Shown here piece after piece: positions 41,642 to 49,979 of a stretch of 64,000 nt of DNA (its first letter is position 1; each line of letters starts with the position of its first letter). This DNA is from Acetobacter sicerae (lineage in GTDB: Bacteria > Pseudomonadota > Alphaproteobacteria > Acetobacterales > Acetobacteraceae). A model generated the notes under the pieces. The model was given only the letters and a program-made list of their open reading frames with translations. It was not told the origin of the DNA and searched no databases. The stretch spans positions 186,001 to 250,000 of the forward strand of contig NZ_JAAABN010000003.1 in the NCBI RefSeq assembly GCF_011516765.1, written 5' to 3'. Both the position numbers and the translations under genes were made by a program.

Positions 41642-43345
41642 TCAGAAAGCGGCCTGCACACGGGCGGCGACGGAGTTTCCGTTGCGGCCTGCGATGTTGA
41701 CGAGACCGTCGTTCTTGGTCCGCTGGTCGATGAAGTGGTTGTAGTCCAGCATCACGCGGAAGTGGCGGTTCGGATACCAGTTCAGACCACCCGACCAGAC
41801 GATCTGGTTGCCACCACGGATGCCTGTGGCGGAGTTGGGCTGGCTGTTGAGATCCGTTTCACTGTAACGACCGGTGATTTCAAGCGCACCCCAGTGACCG
41901 GTGGCAGGGTTGAATTCCTGGTTCTCTTTCACACCCGGAGCGGCGAAAGCGCCTTCCTTGTAGTTGTAGGCACGCGGTGTGCCGAACAGGATGTAGTTCG
42001 CGGCCACATACCAGCCGCCAAAGTTCAGGTTGCCGAGAGACTGGCCTGAAGCGTTGTGCGAGCGGTTTACACCGATGTGATAATATTCACTCTTGATGAC
42101 GAGGCTTTTCCAGCGAAGGCCAACTTCAGGACCGGCTGCCCAGACCTGGGACACATTGGTGATCGCGCCGGTGCCGAGCAGGCTGTCTTCGCCAAGGTTG
42201 ACTTCAGGACGCTGGCTGAGCGTGAAGGAGCGGCCGTGCGTGCCATTGTTCGGCTTGAAGGCCGAGATGGCGGAAATGCCGAGATGCAGATCCCAGTCCT
42301 TGGTTGCGACAGGACGACCCGCGACACGGAAGGTGCCGCCCGTCTGGCTGTCGCTGACCGCGCCATCGCCACCGTAGTAACCGCTGGCGTTACGTCCACC
42401 GAACTGCTGACCCGTGAAGTAGGCGCCAATCCACCAGCGCTTTTCGTAGTGCAGACCGCCGATCGAGAAGCGCGCATCGCTGGCTGCGATGTTACGCACG
42501 ATGTCGGTGATGCCCGGACGCTCCATGAGCTCGAATTCGTTCGTGCTTTCGGAGTCTTCCTCGGTCACGCGCGGCTGGAAGTAACCGACCGTCAGGATGG
42601 TGTTGCGCAGGCCGGCGTAGTTCAGGTTCGCTTCGTAAAGACCGACGGTGCCGTCGTTGTTGCCTGCACCGAAGTCAGGCGTGACGTTGGCGACCCAGTC
42701 CTTGTAGCGGAAGGTGAACGGAATACGCAGACGACGTGCGTTCGACGTGAAGCCGTTGAACTTGCCTTTGGCTTCGCCCGCCTTGGGGCTCACGCCCATG
42801 AAGCCACCGAAGTCTTCATGGAAAGCGAGGCCGATCGAGAAGGCATACTTGCCGTCTTCGGACTGGATGGTCGGACGGCCGTTCGGGAAGCCGATCTTCA
42901 TGCCGCCAACCTGCACGACTTCCGTGTCGGCGGAAGCGCGCTTGAAATCTTCCCACGAGCTGGTGATGCCGCGATCGGAAGCCGGGCGACCATCGCCTGT
43001 GGCGTGATAGTTGATCTTCGCAGGCTGGTTGAACGCGATGCCGGCTTCCGGAGAGCCGTTATAATCGTTCGGCGTATGGGCGGCCGCTGCGTGAGCGTTT
43101 TTCCATGAGTGAGCTTCGCCGCGATCGGAAGCCGGCCGACCGTCATGGTTGGTCGGGAACGTGTTCCGGTGACGCAGCTCGGAGCGCATGCTCAGCATCT
43201 CATGGCGCATTTCGGCCATTTCACGACGCAGCGCTGCAACTTCTGCGCTGTCAGACGTTGCAGCATGTGCGGGGGACACTGACAGGGCTGATGCTCCGCT
43301 CAGTACTGTCAGCGAAAGAAGTAGGAAACGGGAGGACAGGGTCAT
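41642..43345 (-). CDS. OprP/OprO-type outer-membrane porin
   Basis: A 567-residue porin. A Sec signal ends near PAHAA; residues 34-60 are a periplasmic coiled coil (SAEVAALRREMAEMRHEMLSMRSELRHR). The rest (from about 145) is a beta barrel of the phosphate-selective porin O/P family (GKYAFSIGLAFHEDFGGF, FRYKDWVANVTPDFGAGNNDGTVGLYEANLNY, FEITGRYSETDLN-like strands), ending in RVQAAF with the C-terminal phenylalanine recognised by BamA. Between coil and barrel, DGRPASDRG occurs twice, 50 residues apart. It is probably an abundant general or anion channel; it has its own terminator. Confidence 0.85.
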   Translation of the reverse strand: MTLSSRFLLLSLTVLSGASALSVSPAHAATSDSAEVAALRREMAEMRHEMLSMRSELRHRNTFPTNHDGRPASDRGEAHSWKNAHAAAAHTPNDYNGSPEAGIAFNQPAKINYHATGDGRPASDRGITSSWEDFKRASADTEVVQVGGMKIGFPNGRPTIQSEDGKYAFSIGLAFHEDFGGFMGVSPKAGEAKGKFNGFTSNARRLRIPFTFRYKDWVANVTPDFGAGNNDGTVGLYEANLNYAGLRNTILTVGYFQPRVTEEDSESTNEFELMERPGITDIVRNIAASDARFSIGGLHYEKRWWIGAYFTGQQFGGRNASGYYGGDGAVSDSQTGGTFRVAGRPVATKDWDLHLGISAISAFKPNNGTHGRSFTLSQRPEVNLGEDSLLGTGAITNVSQVWAAGPEVGLRWKSLVIKSEYYHIGVNRSHNASGQSLGNLNFGGWYVAANYILFGTPRAYNYKEGAFAAPGVKENQEFNPATGHWGALEITGRYSETDLNSQPNSATGIRGGNQIVWSGGLNWYPNRHFRVMLDYNHFIDQRTKNDGLVNIAGRNGNSVAARVQAAF

Positions 43346-43465
43346 CTCTCTCTTGATCCGGAGCCGTGGGATGACGCCCTGTTAATCTCTGCTCACGGAA
43401 AACGGCGTGAAGCTTGAATGACACAGGTATTTCAGTTTTGTTGCACTGGCGGAATTCTGCGGTTT

Positions 43466-44803
43466 CTAGCCGTATAAAGAGCCGTTTTCGCGCGTATGGA
43501 CGCACGCCCCACCCACCCATGTGGCTAAAATGCAACGCTCATCGCCGAGGGTCATCAGGGTAAAAAGCAGCTCTTCGATGCTTTCACAGCGGGAAGCCCT
43601 GTAATCGAGCAGGGGAAAGGCATGTGGATCGAGCACGCACAGATCTGCCTCCATGCCCGGCGCAAGCGTGCCGATTCTGTTGTCCAGATGCAGGGAACGG
43701 GCTCCGCCGGCGGTCGCCAGCCAGAAAGCCTGCGCCGGATGCAGCGAATTTCCGGTCAGTTGCGCGACCTTGTAGGCTTCCCCCAGTGTCCGGAGCTGGG
43801 AGAGGGAGGTGCCTGCGCCGACATCGGTGCCGAGCCCTACGCGCACCGGGCGTTCTGGAGACAGTACTTCGAAAAGTTTGAAGAGACCGCTGCCAAGAAA
43901 CAGATTGGAAGTCGGGCAGTGCGCCAGACCTGCCGCGCTTTCATGGCAACGACAGAACTCCTTTTCTCCAATATGGACGCCATGACCGAAGATGCTGCGG
44001 GGACCGACCAGTCCGGCATGATCATAGACATCGAGATAGGATGAGCGCTCCGGAAACAGGCGGGCGACGGTCTCGATCTCATTCAGATTCTCGGAAAGAT
44101 GTGTCTGCATGAAGAGCCCGTCATGCTGGCGGAGCAGATGACCGGCAGCCTCCAGCTGTTCGGGAGTGCTCGTGATCGCGAAGCGCGGCGTGACGGCGTA
44201 GGACAGCCGTCCCCTGTCGTGCCAGCGCCCGATAAGCGCCGCTGAATCATCGTAGCCGGTTTGCACCGAGTCCCGCAGGGTGTCGGGGGCGTTGCGATCC
44301 ATCAGCACCTTGCCCGCGATCATGCGTGCGCCGATCCGTTCAGCCTCCATAAAGAAGGCGTCCACTGACTGCGGATGAACCGTGCAGTAAACGGCGGCGG
44401 TCGTCGTTCCGGCGCGTAACAGTTCACCGAGAAACCGTTGAGCGGTGTTCCGTGCCACCACCGGATCCGAAAACGCGGCTTCCGCAGGGAAGATATACTG
44501 GTCCAGCCACTCCAGAAGCTGCCGCCCCCATGATGCGATGACCGGTAGCTGCGGGTAATGCACATGGGTGTCGATGAAGCCTGCCGAGATCAGGGCGTCG
44601 CCGTAAGAGACAACAGTCGTATCTTTCTCCAGCGTGTCACGGAGTGTTGTATAGGGGCCGACCTGAGTGATCAGGCCACCTTCCATGATGACCAGCCCGT
44701 CCTCTTCCACCAGCAGGGCCCCGGACGGCGGGACGTTGAATGGATTGTCCCGAAAGGTGACGATACGGCCCCGGACTGCGGATTGAGTGCGGCTGGATGT
44801 CAT
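43466..44803 (-). CDS. guaD: Guanine deaminase
   Basis: A 445-residue zinc amidohydrolase converting guanine to xanthine in purine breakdown. Metal and substrate motifs are DTHVHYPQLPVIASWG, LLEWLDQYIFPAE, MQTHLSENLNEI, FGHGVHI and VGLGTDVGAGTSLSQL, all characteristic of GuaD rather than of other amidohydrolases. AGGAG lies nine bases before the ATG. It appears to be monocistronic; no other purine gene adjoins it. Confidence 0.93.
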   Translation of the reverse strand: MTSSRTQSAVRGRIVTFRDNPFNVPPSGALLVEEDGLVIMEGGLITQVGPYTTLRDTLEKDTTVVSYGDALISAGFIDTHVHYPQLPVIASWGRQLLEWLDQYIFPAEAAFSDPVVARNTAQRFLGELLRAGTTTAAVYCTVHPQSVDAFFMEAERIGARMIAGKVLMDRNAPDTLRDSVQTGYDDSAALIGRWHDRGRLSYAVTPRFAITSTPEQLEAAGHLLRQHDGLFMQTHLSENLNEIETVARLFPERSSYLDVYDHAGLVGPRSIFGHGVHIGEKEFCRCHESAAGLAHCPTSNLFLGSGLFKLFEVLSPERPVRVGLGTDVGAGTSLSQLRTLGEAYKVAQLTGNSLHPAQAFWLATAGGARSLHLDNRIGTLAPGMEADLCVLDPHAFPLLDYRASRCESIEELLFTLMTLGDERCILATWVGGACVHTRENGSLYG

Positions 44804-45005
44804 TCACGCATTCTCCTGTCTGACGTGAGAACGGACCCGAACAGTCGTGTGGGACCGGCTTTTCAGAGGATAGGAAGTTTTCCGCCAAATAGGGAATGCG
44901 GGGGTTCCATGCGCAGGCTTCGGTAGTCGGAAGTCGGGCATGCCGGTATGGGAGGAGAGGGGCGGCGCGGCCTGTTTTCCGTGTCTTTTCATCCTTGAAG
45001 AGGGC

Positions 45006-46037
45006 ATGATGAAGCGGATCTGGCGGCGACTGAATGAACAGCGTTCCTCCTCAATGCAGGAAGAGGGAGAGCGGCAGGAGGCTTCAGCGCATTCATCGAC
45101 CGCCGGAGAAAACTCAGGAAAGACGAAAAAGCATATTTCCACGAAGGAGGCGATACGCCGTTTCCGGACCCATGCGCTCGACGAAAAGAAGCATGCCGAT
45201 GTGGTGCGTGTCGGTGTGCAGGACGCGCTCTGGTCGGACCTTTATCATCACGCCCTGACGGCCAGCTGGGCGGCCTTCACTTTCTGGGCGTTCGTATCCT
45301 ATGTGCTGGTGAACCTGCTGTTCGCCGTGCTGTATGCGCTGGTCCCCGGCGAGGTGACGGGCCCGCATCCCCTGTCATTTCTAGACCTGTTCTTTTTCAG
45401 CGTGCAGACGCTCTCGACCGTCGGGTATGGCGGCATGGTGCCGAGCGGTGTCGCCGCCAACGTGATCGTGTCGTTCGAGGTGCTGTTGGGCATGATGGTC
45501 AATGCGCTTGCCGCTGGTGCCGTCTTCGCCCGAATTGCCCGTCCCCGCGCGCGGATCATTTTCAGCAACCGGGCGGTCGTGTCGGATGAAAACGGTGTTT
45601 CCGCCCTGTGCATCCGCATCGCCAACTGCCGCCGCAGCCTTATCCTGTCCGTGGATGTCGAGGTTGCGTTGTCACGGCTGATCGTCACGCATGACGGTCA
45701 TCTGGAGCGGCGCTTCGAACCTCTCACTCTTGTGCAGGCTCATGTGCCGGTGCTGCGCTTCGCTTTCGTGCTGGCGCATGTCGTGACAAAGACGAGTCCG
45801 CTGCATAGCTGTTCCCTGCAGGAACTGCAGGCGGAAGAAGCCGAGATCATCGTGACGGTCACGGGCACGGATGAGGCCATGGGACAGACGGTGTTCGCCC
45901 GGACAGCCTATGCGTTTGACAAGGTCCTGCACAATCACCGGTTTGTGGACATCATTCACACGCGGCCGAGCGGCGGTCTGGCTGTGGATTATTCAAGGTT
46001 CCACGATATCGAGGCGCACGCCCCGTCTCAGGACTGA
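45006..46037 (+). CDS. Inward-rectifier (KirBac-type) potassium channel
   Basis: A 343-residue inner-membrane channel. Two membrane helices (about 88-111 and 149-171) flank a pore loop with the K+ filter TVGYG (138-142; QTLSTVGYGGMVPSG). The C-terminal half is the cytoplasmic beta-sandwich of Kir channels (PRARIIFSNRAVVSDENGVSALCIRIANCR, PLTLVQAHVPVLRFAFVLAHVVTKTSPLH, IIVTVTGTDEAMGQTVFARTAY). An N-terminal 60-residue hydrophilic extension is Ser/Glu-rich. The ATG at 45006 follows GAAGAGGG; the frame upstream to 44940 is not needed. Confidence 0.92.
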   Translation: MMKRIWRRLNEQRSSSMQEEGERQEASAHSSTAGENSGKTKKHISTKEAIRRFRTHALDEKKHADVVRVGVQDALWSDLYHHALTASWAAFTFWAFVSYVLVNLLFAVLYALVPGEVTGPHPLSFLDLFFFSVQTLSTVGYGGMVPSGVAANVIVSFEVLLGMMVNALAAGAVFARIARPRARIIFSNRAVVSDENGVSALCIRIANCRRSLILSVDVEVALSRLIVTHDGHLERRFEPLTLVQAHVPVLRFAFVLAHVVTKTSPLHSCSLQELQAEEAEIIVTVTGTDEAMGQTVFARTAYAFDKVLHNHRFVDIIHTRPSGGLAVDYSRFHDIEAHAPSQD

Positions 46038-46387
46038 GGGGTGGTTTCTGTTCATGCGGCAGGGTGCTGCATGAGAGGTATGAGATCGAATTCATCTCGA
46101 TGTCATACAGCGCTAAAATCGGGCGTCGCTGCGATTTTTCTTTTTATAAACAATAAAAAACAGAAAGACACTGGTGCTTTTGGCGCCAGTGGACTGCTCA
46201 AAACTGTATCATATCCGATACAGTTTTAGACATGAAAAAACACACTTCTGTGATCGTTGAGCCAGAATGCTTGTTTTGGAAATGGCCGTTGCGGTGAATG
46301 CTTCATCTGTCCGCGCAGCCTTTTGTTTCGTGTTCGAAAATATTTTTCTGGGCATATACATTGGACTGCAGAAGAAAGAAAAAAGAA
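46038..46387. other. 350-base gap before the PQQ dehydrogenase gene
   Basis: An AT-rich promoter/leader region. It holds AAAATCG...CGATTTT (46115-46138) followed by TCTTTTT, a plausible end for the channel transcript; CACTGGTGC/GCGCCAGTG near 46169-46191; and the 11-base-arm inverted repeat listed separately. In-frame codons upstream of 46388 exist but have no ribosome site. Confidence 0.55.
46200..46227. promoter_or_regulatory. Perfect inverted repeat upstream of the PQQ dehydrogenase
   Basis: AAAACTGTATC and GATACAGTTTT are perfect 11-base arms around ATATCC, about 160 bases before the start codon. It could be an operator for a dimeric regulator; as the right arm ends in TTTT it could alternatively be a bidirectional terminator. 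Confidence 0.45.
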
Positions 46388-48826
46388 ATGCAGACAAGTG
46401 GCATGAAGTTATGGTCAGTCATAACCTCTGTTATTTTTGGAATTGTAGGTTTATTCCTTTTGTTGGGAGGAATTAAACTTCTTTTTCTTGGGGGTTCGTG
46501 GTTTTACGCTCTGGCAGGACTCGCCATGCTGGCCGCAGCTGTTCTGGGATTGCGGAAGCCACAGACGGCAATGCGCCTGTATGCGGCGTTTCTGCTGCTG
46601 GCGACTGTCTGGGCGCTGTTTGAAGTCGGTTTTGACATCTGGGGGCTGGAAGTCCGCCTTCTGACACTTGTGGGTCTCGGCGCGTGGCTGCTGATTCCGG
46701 GTGTCTGGCGCTCAGGCCCGGCCTGGCTGGCCGACAAGCGGGAAGTGCTCGGGGCGCTGGCGGTGTCCTGCCTTGCGCTGGTTGCGAGCTGCTTCTCGTC
46801 CTATTCCATCAACGGCACGGTGCAGGCCGATCGTATGGCCGCCAGCCTGCCCGACCTGCATGACGATGTGGCCGCGGGTGACTGGCAGTATTATGGGCGT
46901 AACGCCCAGGGGCAGCGTTATACGCCGCTCGACCAGATCACTCCTGCCAATATCAGCAATCTGAAGCGGGCATGGGTCACACATACCGGCGATACACAGC
47001 AGACCGGTGAAGATGTGGTGGCCGGACCGGATGCGGGTCACGAGTTCAATCTTGAACTGACCCCCATCAAGGTCAAGGACACTCTTTATATCTGCACGCC
47101 GCATAGCTGGGTGATGGCGCTGGACGCCAGGACCGGCAAGGTCAAATGGAAGTACGATCCGAAGCCGGCGAAGGCCGATCTGGATGCGAACGTGTATCTC
47201 GCCTGTCGTGGCGTGTCCTACTACCGCATTCCGGACGAAATCCAGACGTCGTGCCGTGAGCGCATCTATTCACCTGTTGCCGATGCCCGCATCGTTGCGG
47301 TCAACGCCGAGACCGGTCAACCCTGCGATGACTTCGGCGACCACGGCTTCATTTCCATGCGTGAATACATGGGCAATGTGCCGCTGGGCTTCCACTTCAT
47401 CACGTCGCCCCCGATGGTCATGAAAAACCGTCTGATCACAGGCGGCTGGATCTTTGACAATCAGGCCAACTTCGAACCGTCAGGCGCCGTGCGCGCCTTC
47501 GACGCCACCACAGGCAAGATCGCCTGGGTATGGGATGCAGGCCACAATCCCGAGACCTGGACTCCGGGGCCGGGTGACATGCTCACGCGTGACACGCCGA
47601 ACGCATGGGGTGTCTACACGGCTGACCCCGAACTTGGTCTGGTCTATTTCGGCACGGGTAACGCGCCGCCGGACAACTGGGGCGGTTCACGTCGTCCGTT
47701 CGATGACGCAACTTCCAGCGCGACTGTGGCCCTTGATATTGTGACGGGTGAACGTCGCTGGCTCTATCAGACGGTCCACCATGACCTGTGGGACATGGAT
47801 ATTCCGAGCGGGCCGACAATGGTTGATCTGCCGGATGCAAGCGGTCAGACCGTTCCGGCTCTGGTGCAGAGCACGAAGCGCGGTGAGTTCTTCGTTCTCG
47901 ACCGCCGTACCGGTCAGCCGGTTCCGGGTTATCCGGTCGAGGAACGTCCTGTTCCGACAGCCGGTCATGCGCCGGATGATCGCGTCAGTCCGACGCAGCC
48001 TTATCCGGCCGCCATGCCGAGCCTGACGCCAGCGGACCTCAAAGAGTCCGACATGTGGGGCGCAACCCTGCTGGACCAGCTGCTGTGCCGTCTCGAGTAT
48101 CGTGAGTCGGCCTATGAGGGGCAGTTCACACCGCCGCACGTTGGCAAAACCACGATCGTCTACCCGGCGTTCTATGGTGTTGTTGACTGGCAGGGCATCA
48201 CCATCGACCCGGCCCGCAAGCTGATGTTCGCCAACGCCAGCTATCTGCCGTTCCGTATCAAGCTGGATCATCGTACCGGTCTTGAGAAGGCAGGCGTGCT
48301 GCCGAAATGGCAGGGCGAAGGCAACGAACCCGCGGCGAAGGGCAACGCTCTGGCCATCTCGCCAGATTACGGCACGCCGTATGTCGCCTACACCAACCCC
48401 TGGCTGAACCCGCTGCAGATTCCCTGCAAGGGACCGATCTGGGGCACGCTGACCGCGATCGACCTCGTGACGAAGAAGATCGTATGGCAGCATCCTGTCG
48501 GCACGACACGTGACACGGGTCCTTTCCGGACGCACAACAATCTGCCGCTGCCCACGGGCATGTATAACATCGGCGGAAACATTGTGACCAAGGGTGGACT
48601 ACTGTTCATGGGCGCGACTGCGGATGACTATCTGCGTGCGTTCGATGTCGCCACGGGCAAGGTGATCTGGAGAGACCGCCTGCCGGCTGGTGGTCAGGCG
48701 ACTCCCATGAGCTATGAAGTCGACGGCAGGCAGTACGTGCTGATTGCTGCCGGTGGTCATGGTGGTCTGGGTACCCGTTCAGGCGATTACATCCTCGCCT
48801 ACACACTGGACGGCGCTGCGAAGTAA
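46388..48826 (+). CDS. Membrane-bound PQQ-dependent dehydrogenase, glucose/quinate/shikimate family
   Basis: An 812-residue quinoprotein that oxidises its substrate in the periplasm and reduces ubiquinone. Residues 5-150 contain five membrane helices; the rest is the eight-bladed PQQ propeller (DWQYYGRNAQGQRYTPLDQI, ALDARTGKVKWKYDPK, QTVHHDLWDMDIPSGPT, VLDRRTGQPV, DMWGATLLDQLLCR, RLPAGGQATPMSYEVDGRQYVLIAAGGHGGLGTR). Several segments differ from typical glucose dehydrogenases (WDAGHNPETWTPGPGD, VVDWQGITIDPARKLMFANASYLPF), so quinate dehydrogenase is a real alternative. An outer-membrane channel gene follows, an association also known for quinate dehydrogenases. ATG 46388 follows an AG-rich stretch. 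Confidence 0.88.
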   Translation: MQTSGMKLWSVITSVIFGIVGLFLLLGGIKLLFLGGSWFYALAGLAMLAAAVLGLRKPQTAMRLYAAFLLLATVWALFEVGFDIWGLEVRLLTLVGLGAWLLIPGVWRSGPAWLADKREVLGALAVSCLALVASCFSSYSINGTVQADRMAASLPDLHDDVAAGDWQYYGRNAQGQRYTPLDQITPANISNLKRAWVTHTGDTQQTGEDVVAGPDAGHEFNLELTPIKVKDTLYICTPHSWVMALDARTGKVKWKYDPKPAKADLDANVYLACRGVSYYRIPDEIQTSCRERIYSPVADARIVAVNAETGQPCDDFGDHGFISMREYMGNVPLGFHFITSPPMVMKNRLITGGWIFDNQANFEPSGAVRAFDATTGKIAWVWDAGHNPETWTPGPGDMLTRDTPNAWGVYTADPELGLVYFGTGNAPPDNWGGSRRPFDDATSSATVALDIVTGERRWLYQTVHHDLWDMDIPSGPTMVDLPDASGQTVPALVQSTKRGEFFVLDRRTGQPVPGYPVEERPVPTAGHAPDDRVSPTQPYPAAMPSLTPADLKESDMWGATLLDQLLCRLEYRESAYEGQFTPPHVGKTTIVYPAFYGVVDWQGITIDPARKLMFANASYLPFRIKLDHRTGLEKAGVLPKWQGEGNEPAAKGNALAISPDYGTPYVAYTNPWLNPLQIPCKGPIWGTLTAIDLVTKKIVWQHPVGTTRDTGPFRTHNNLPLPTGMYNIGGNIVTKGGLLFMGATADDYLRAFDVATGKVIWRDRLPAGGQATPMSYEVDGRQYVLIAAGGHGGLGTRSGDYILAYTLDGAAK

Positions 48827-48837
48827 CAAGGCGCAGG

Positions 48838-48877
48838 GACGGACAGAAGCGGCGGTAGTCGTCCGCTTCTGTCCGTC
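48838..48877 (+). terminator. Strong hairpin after the PQQ dehydrogenase
   Basis: GACGGACAGAAGCGG and CCGCTTCTGTCCGTC form a perfect 15-bp stem with a 10-base loop, twelve bases after the stop; ATCTCTTCTGTTT follows. It should end or weaken transcription into the channel gene. Confidence 0.75.
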
Positions 48878-48959
48878 ATCTCTTCTGTTTATCTGAACTG
48901 GTTTCAACAAGGAGTGCGTAAGTCACACTGGTGACTCATGCCCTCCTGACTATTCCGGA

Positions 48960-49868
48960 ATGAAATCAATGCACTCTACAGAAAGCGCATTCTGGCGCCG
49001 TCGGCTGGTGCCATGTGTTCTGGCTTCGGCTGCTCTCAGCTTTGTTCCTGTCATGCGTGCGAAGGCTGCGGATGTCACGCTCGGGATCATTGGTCCGCAC
49101 GAGTATGACCTGCCGGTCGATTTCAAGCCTTTCAACGTGCTGGTGCAGTACGGTGATGGCAATGCTGCCGGTAATTACTACAATTCCGTCGGTCAGCGTA
49201 AACCCGGAGAAGGCAGTCATACCTGGTCCGGTATGACGAAATATGTGCATTTCCGCACTTTCGACGCCATTCCCCATGTCGGCTTTGCTTTCGAAATTAT
49301 TCAGACGGAAAACTACACTCTTGCCAATGGCACCAACTATGGTGGACTTGGCCCGACGATTGTGGGGCCCGCCGCGTGGTTCAAACCGAACGCACACAGT
49401 ACGGTCGGCATACAGACCTTCTTGCAGACCAATTCAGGTACGCGTGATTCGCTGACGCCGGGTTACTGGTCGAACATTTCCAGTATTATCTTTGATTATG
49501 AATGGAAACATTTCAGCTTCGATGGTGACGTCGGAACGGTTGTGGGCGGTGGGAAGCACAAGACTGGAGAACACAGCTATTCTCCGGGCGTGGTGTTCTA
49601 CAGCAATCTGCGTTTCAGCTGGAAAGCCACCAGGCTTGTCGAGCCATTTTTTGCGTTTGACTGGCAGAATGTGACCGGCACCTATGACAGGACGGCGGAT
49701 CGTTATGTGGATGATTCCAATAGCCGGGAAGTCGCGCTTGGTGCCGGTATCATGTTTAATATTTCTCGGGATTTCAGTCTGACAGCGCGATACAGTCATT
49801 CCGTGGACGGGCGGAATGTACCGGAAAGCAACGCTTATTACATCAAGCTTGTCTATCTCTGGCCCTGA
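48960..49868 (+). CDS. Outer-membrane channel of the MetA-pathway (phenol degradation) family
   Basis: A 302-residue beta-barrel protein with a signal peptide (RRRLVPCVLASAALSFVPVMRAKAA). The mature part has paired aromatic strands as in the Phenol_MetA_deg family (YVHFRTFDAIPHVGFAFEIIQTENY, GLGPTIVGPAAWFKPNAHSTVGIQTFLQTN, YSPGVVFYSNLRFSWKATRLVEPFFAFDWQN) and ends YYIKLVYLWP. Such channels often accompany aromatic or cyclic-acid catabolism, and its place after the PQQ dehydrogenase suggests substrate entry for that enzyme. An in-frame ATG at 48969, eight bases after GGAA, is an alternative start. Confidence 0.65.
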   Translation: MKSMHSTESAFWRRRLVPCVLASAALSFVPVMRAKAADVTLGIIGPHEYDLPVDFKPFNVLVQYGDGNAAGNYYNSVGQRKPGEGSHTWSGMTKYVHFRTFDAIPHVGFAFEIIQTENYTLANGTNYGGLGPTIVGPAAWFKPNAHSTVGIQTFLQTNSGTRDSLTPGYWSNISSIIFDYEWKHFSFDGDVGTVVGGGKHKTGEHSYSPGVVFYSNLRFSWKATRLVEPFFAFDWQNVTGTYDRTADRYVDDSNSREVALGAGIMFNISRDFSLTARYSHSVDGRNVPESNAYYIKLVYLWP

Positions 49869-49904
49869 AGCCTGATTATGAAACTGCTTTTAAATAAGGC
49901 AGAG

Positions 49905-49972
49905 GTTTTTGATGAATGTTTTTACAAAAATCTTCAGTGAGCATCGCCTTTCCGAAAAAGACGATGCTCTGT
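49905..49972. repeat. Intergenic repeat family A, copy A3
   Basis: GTTTTTGATGAATGTTTTTACAAAAATCTTC then AGCATCG...CGATGCT (49940-49946 and 49962-49968). Compared with A1 the second stem has changed on both arms together (AGGCGTCG/CGACGCCT to AGCATCG/CGATGCT), keeping pairing. It lies between the convergent channel and glucanase genes. Confidence 0.7.
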
Positions 49973-49979
49973 AAGCCTC

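Noticed and set aside
42056-43108. 350-codon open frame opposite the porin gene
   Set aside because: Low-complexity antisense product rich in Val/Ala/Arg; the porin frame has signal peptide, barrel and terminator.
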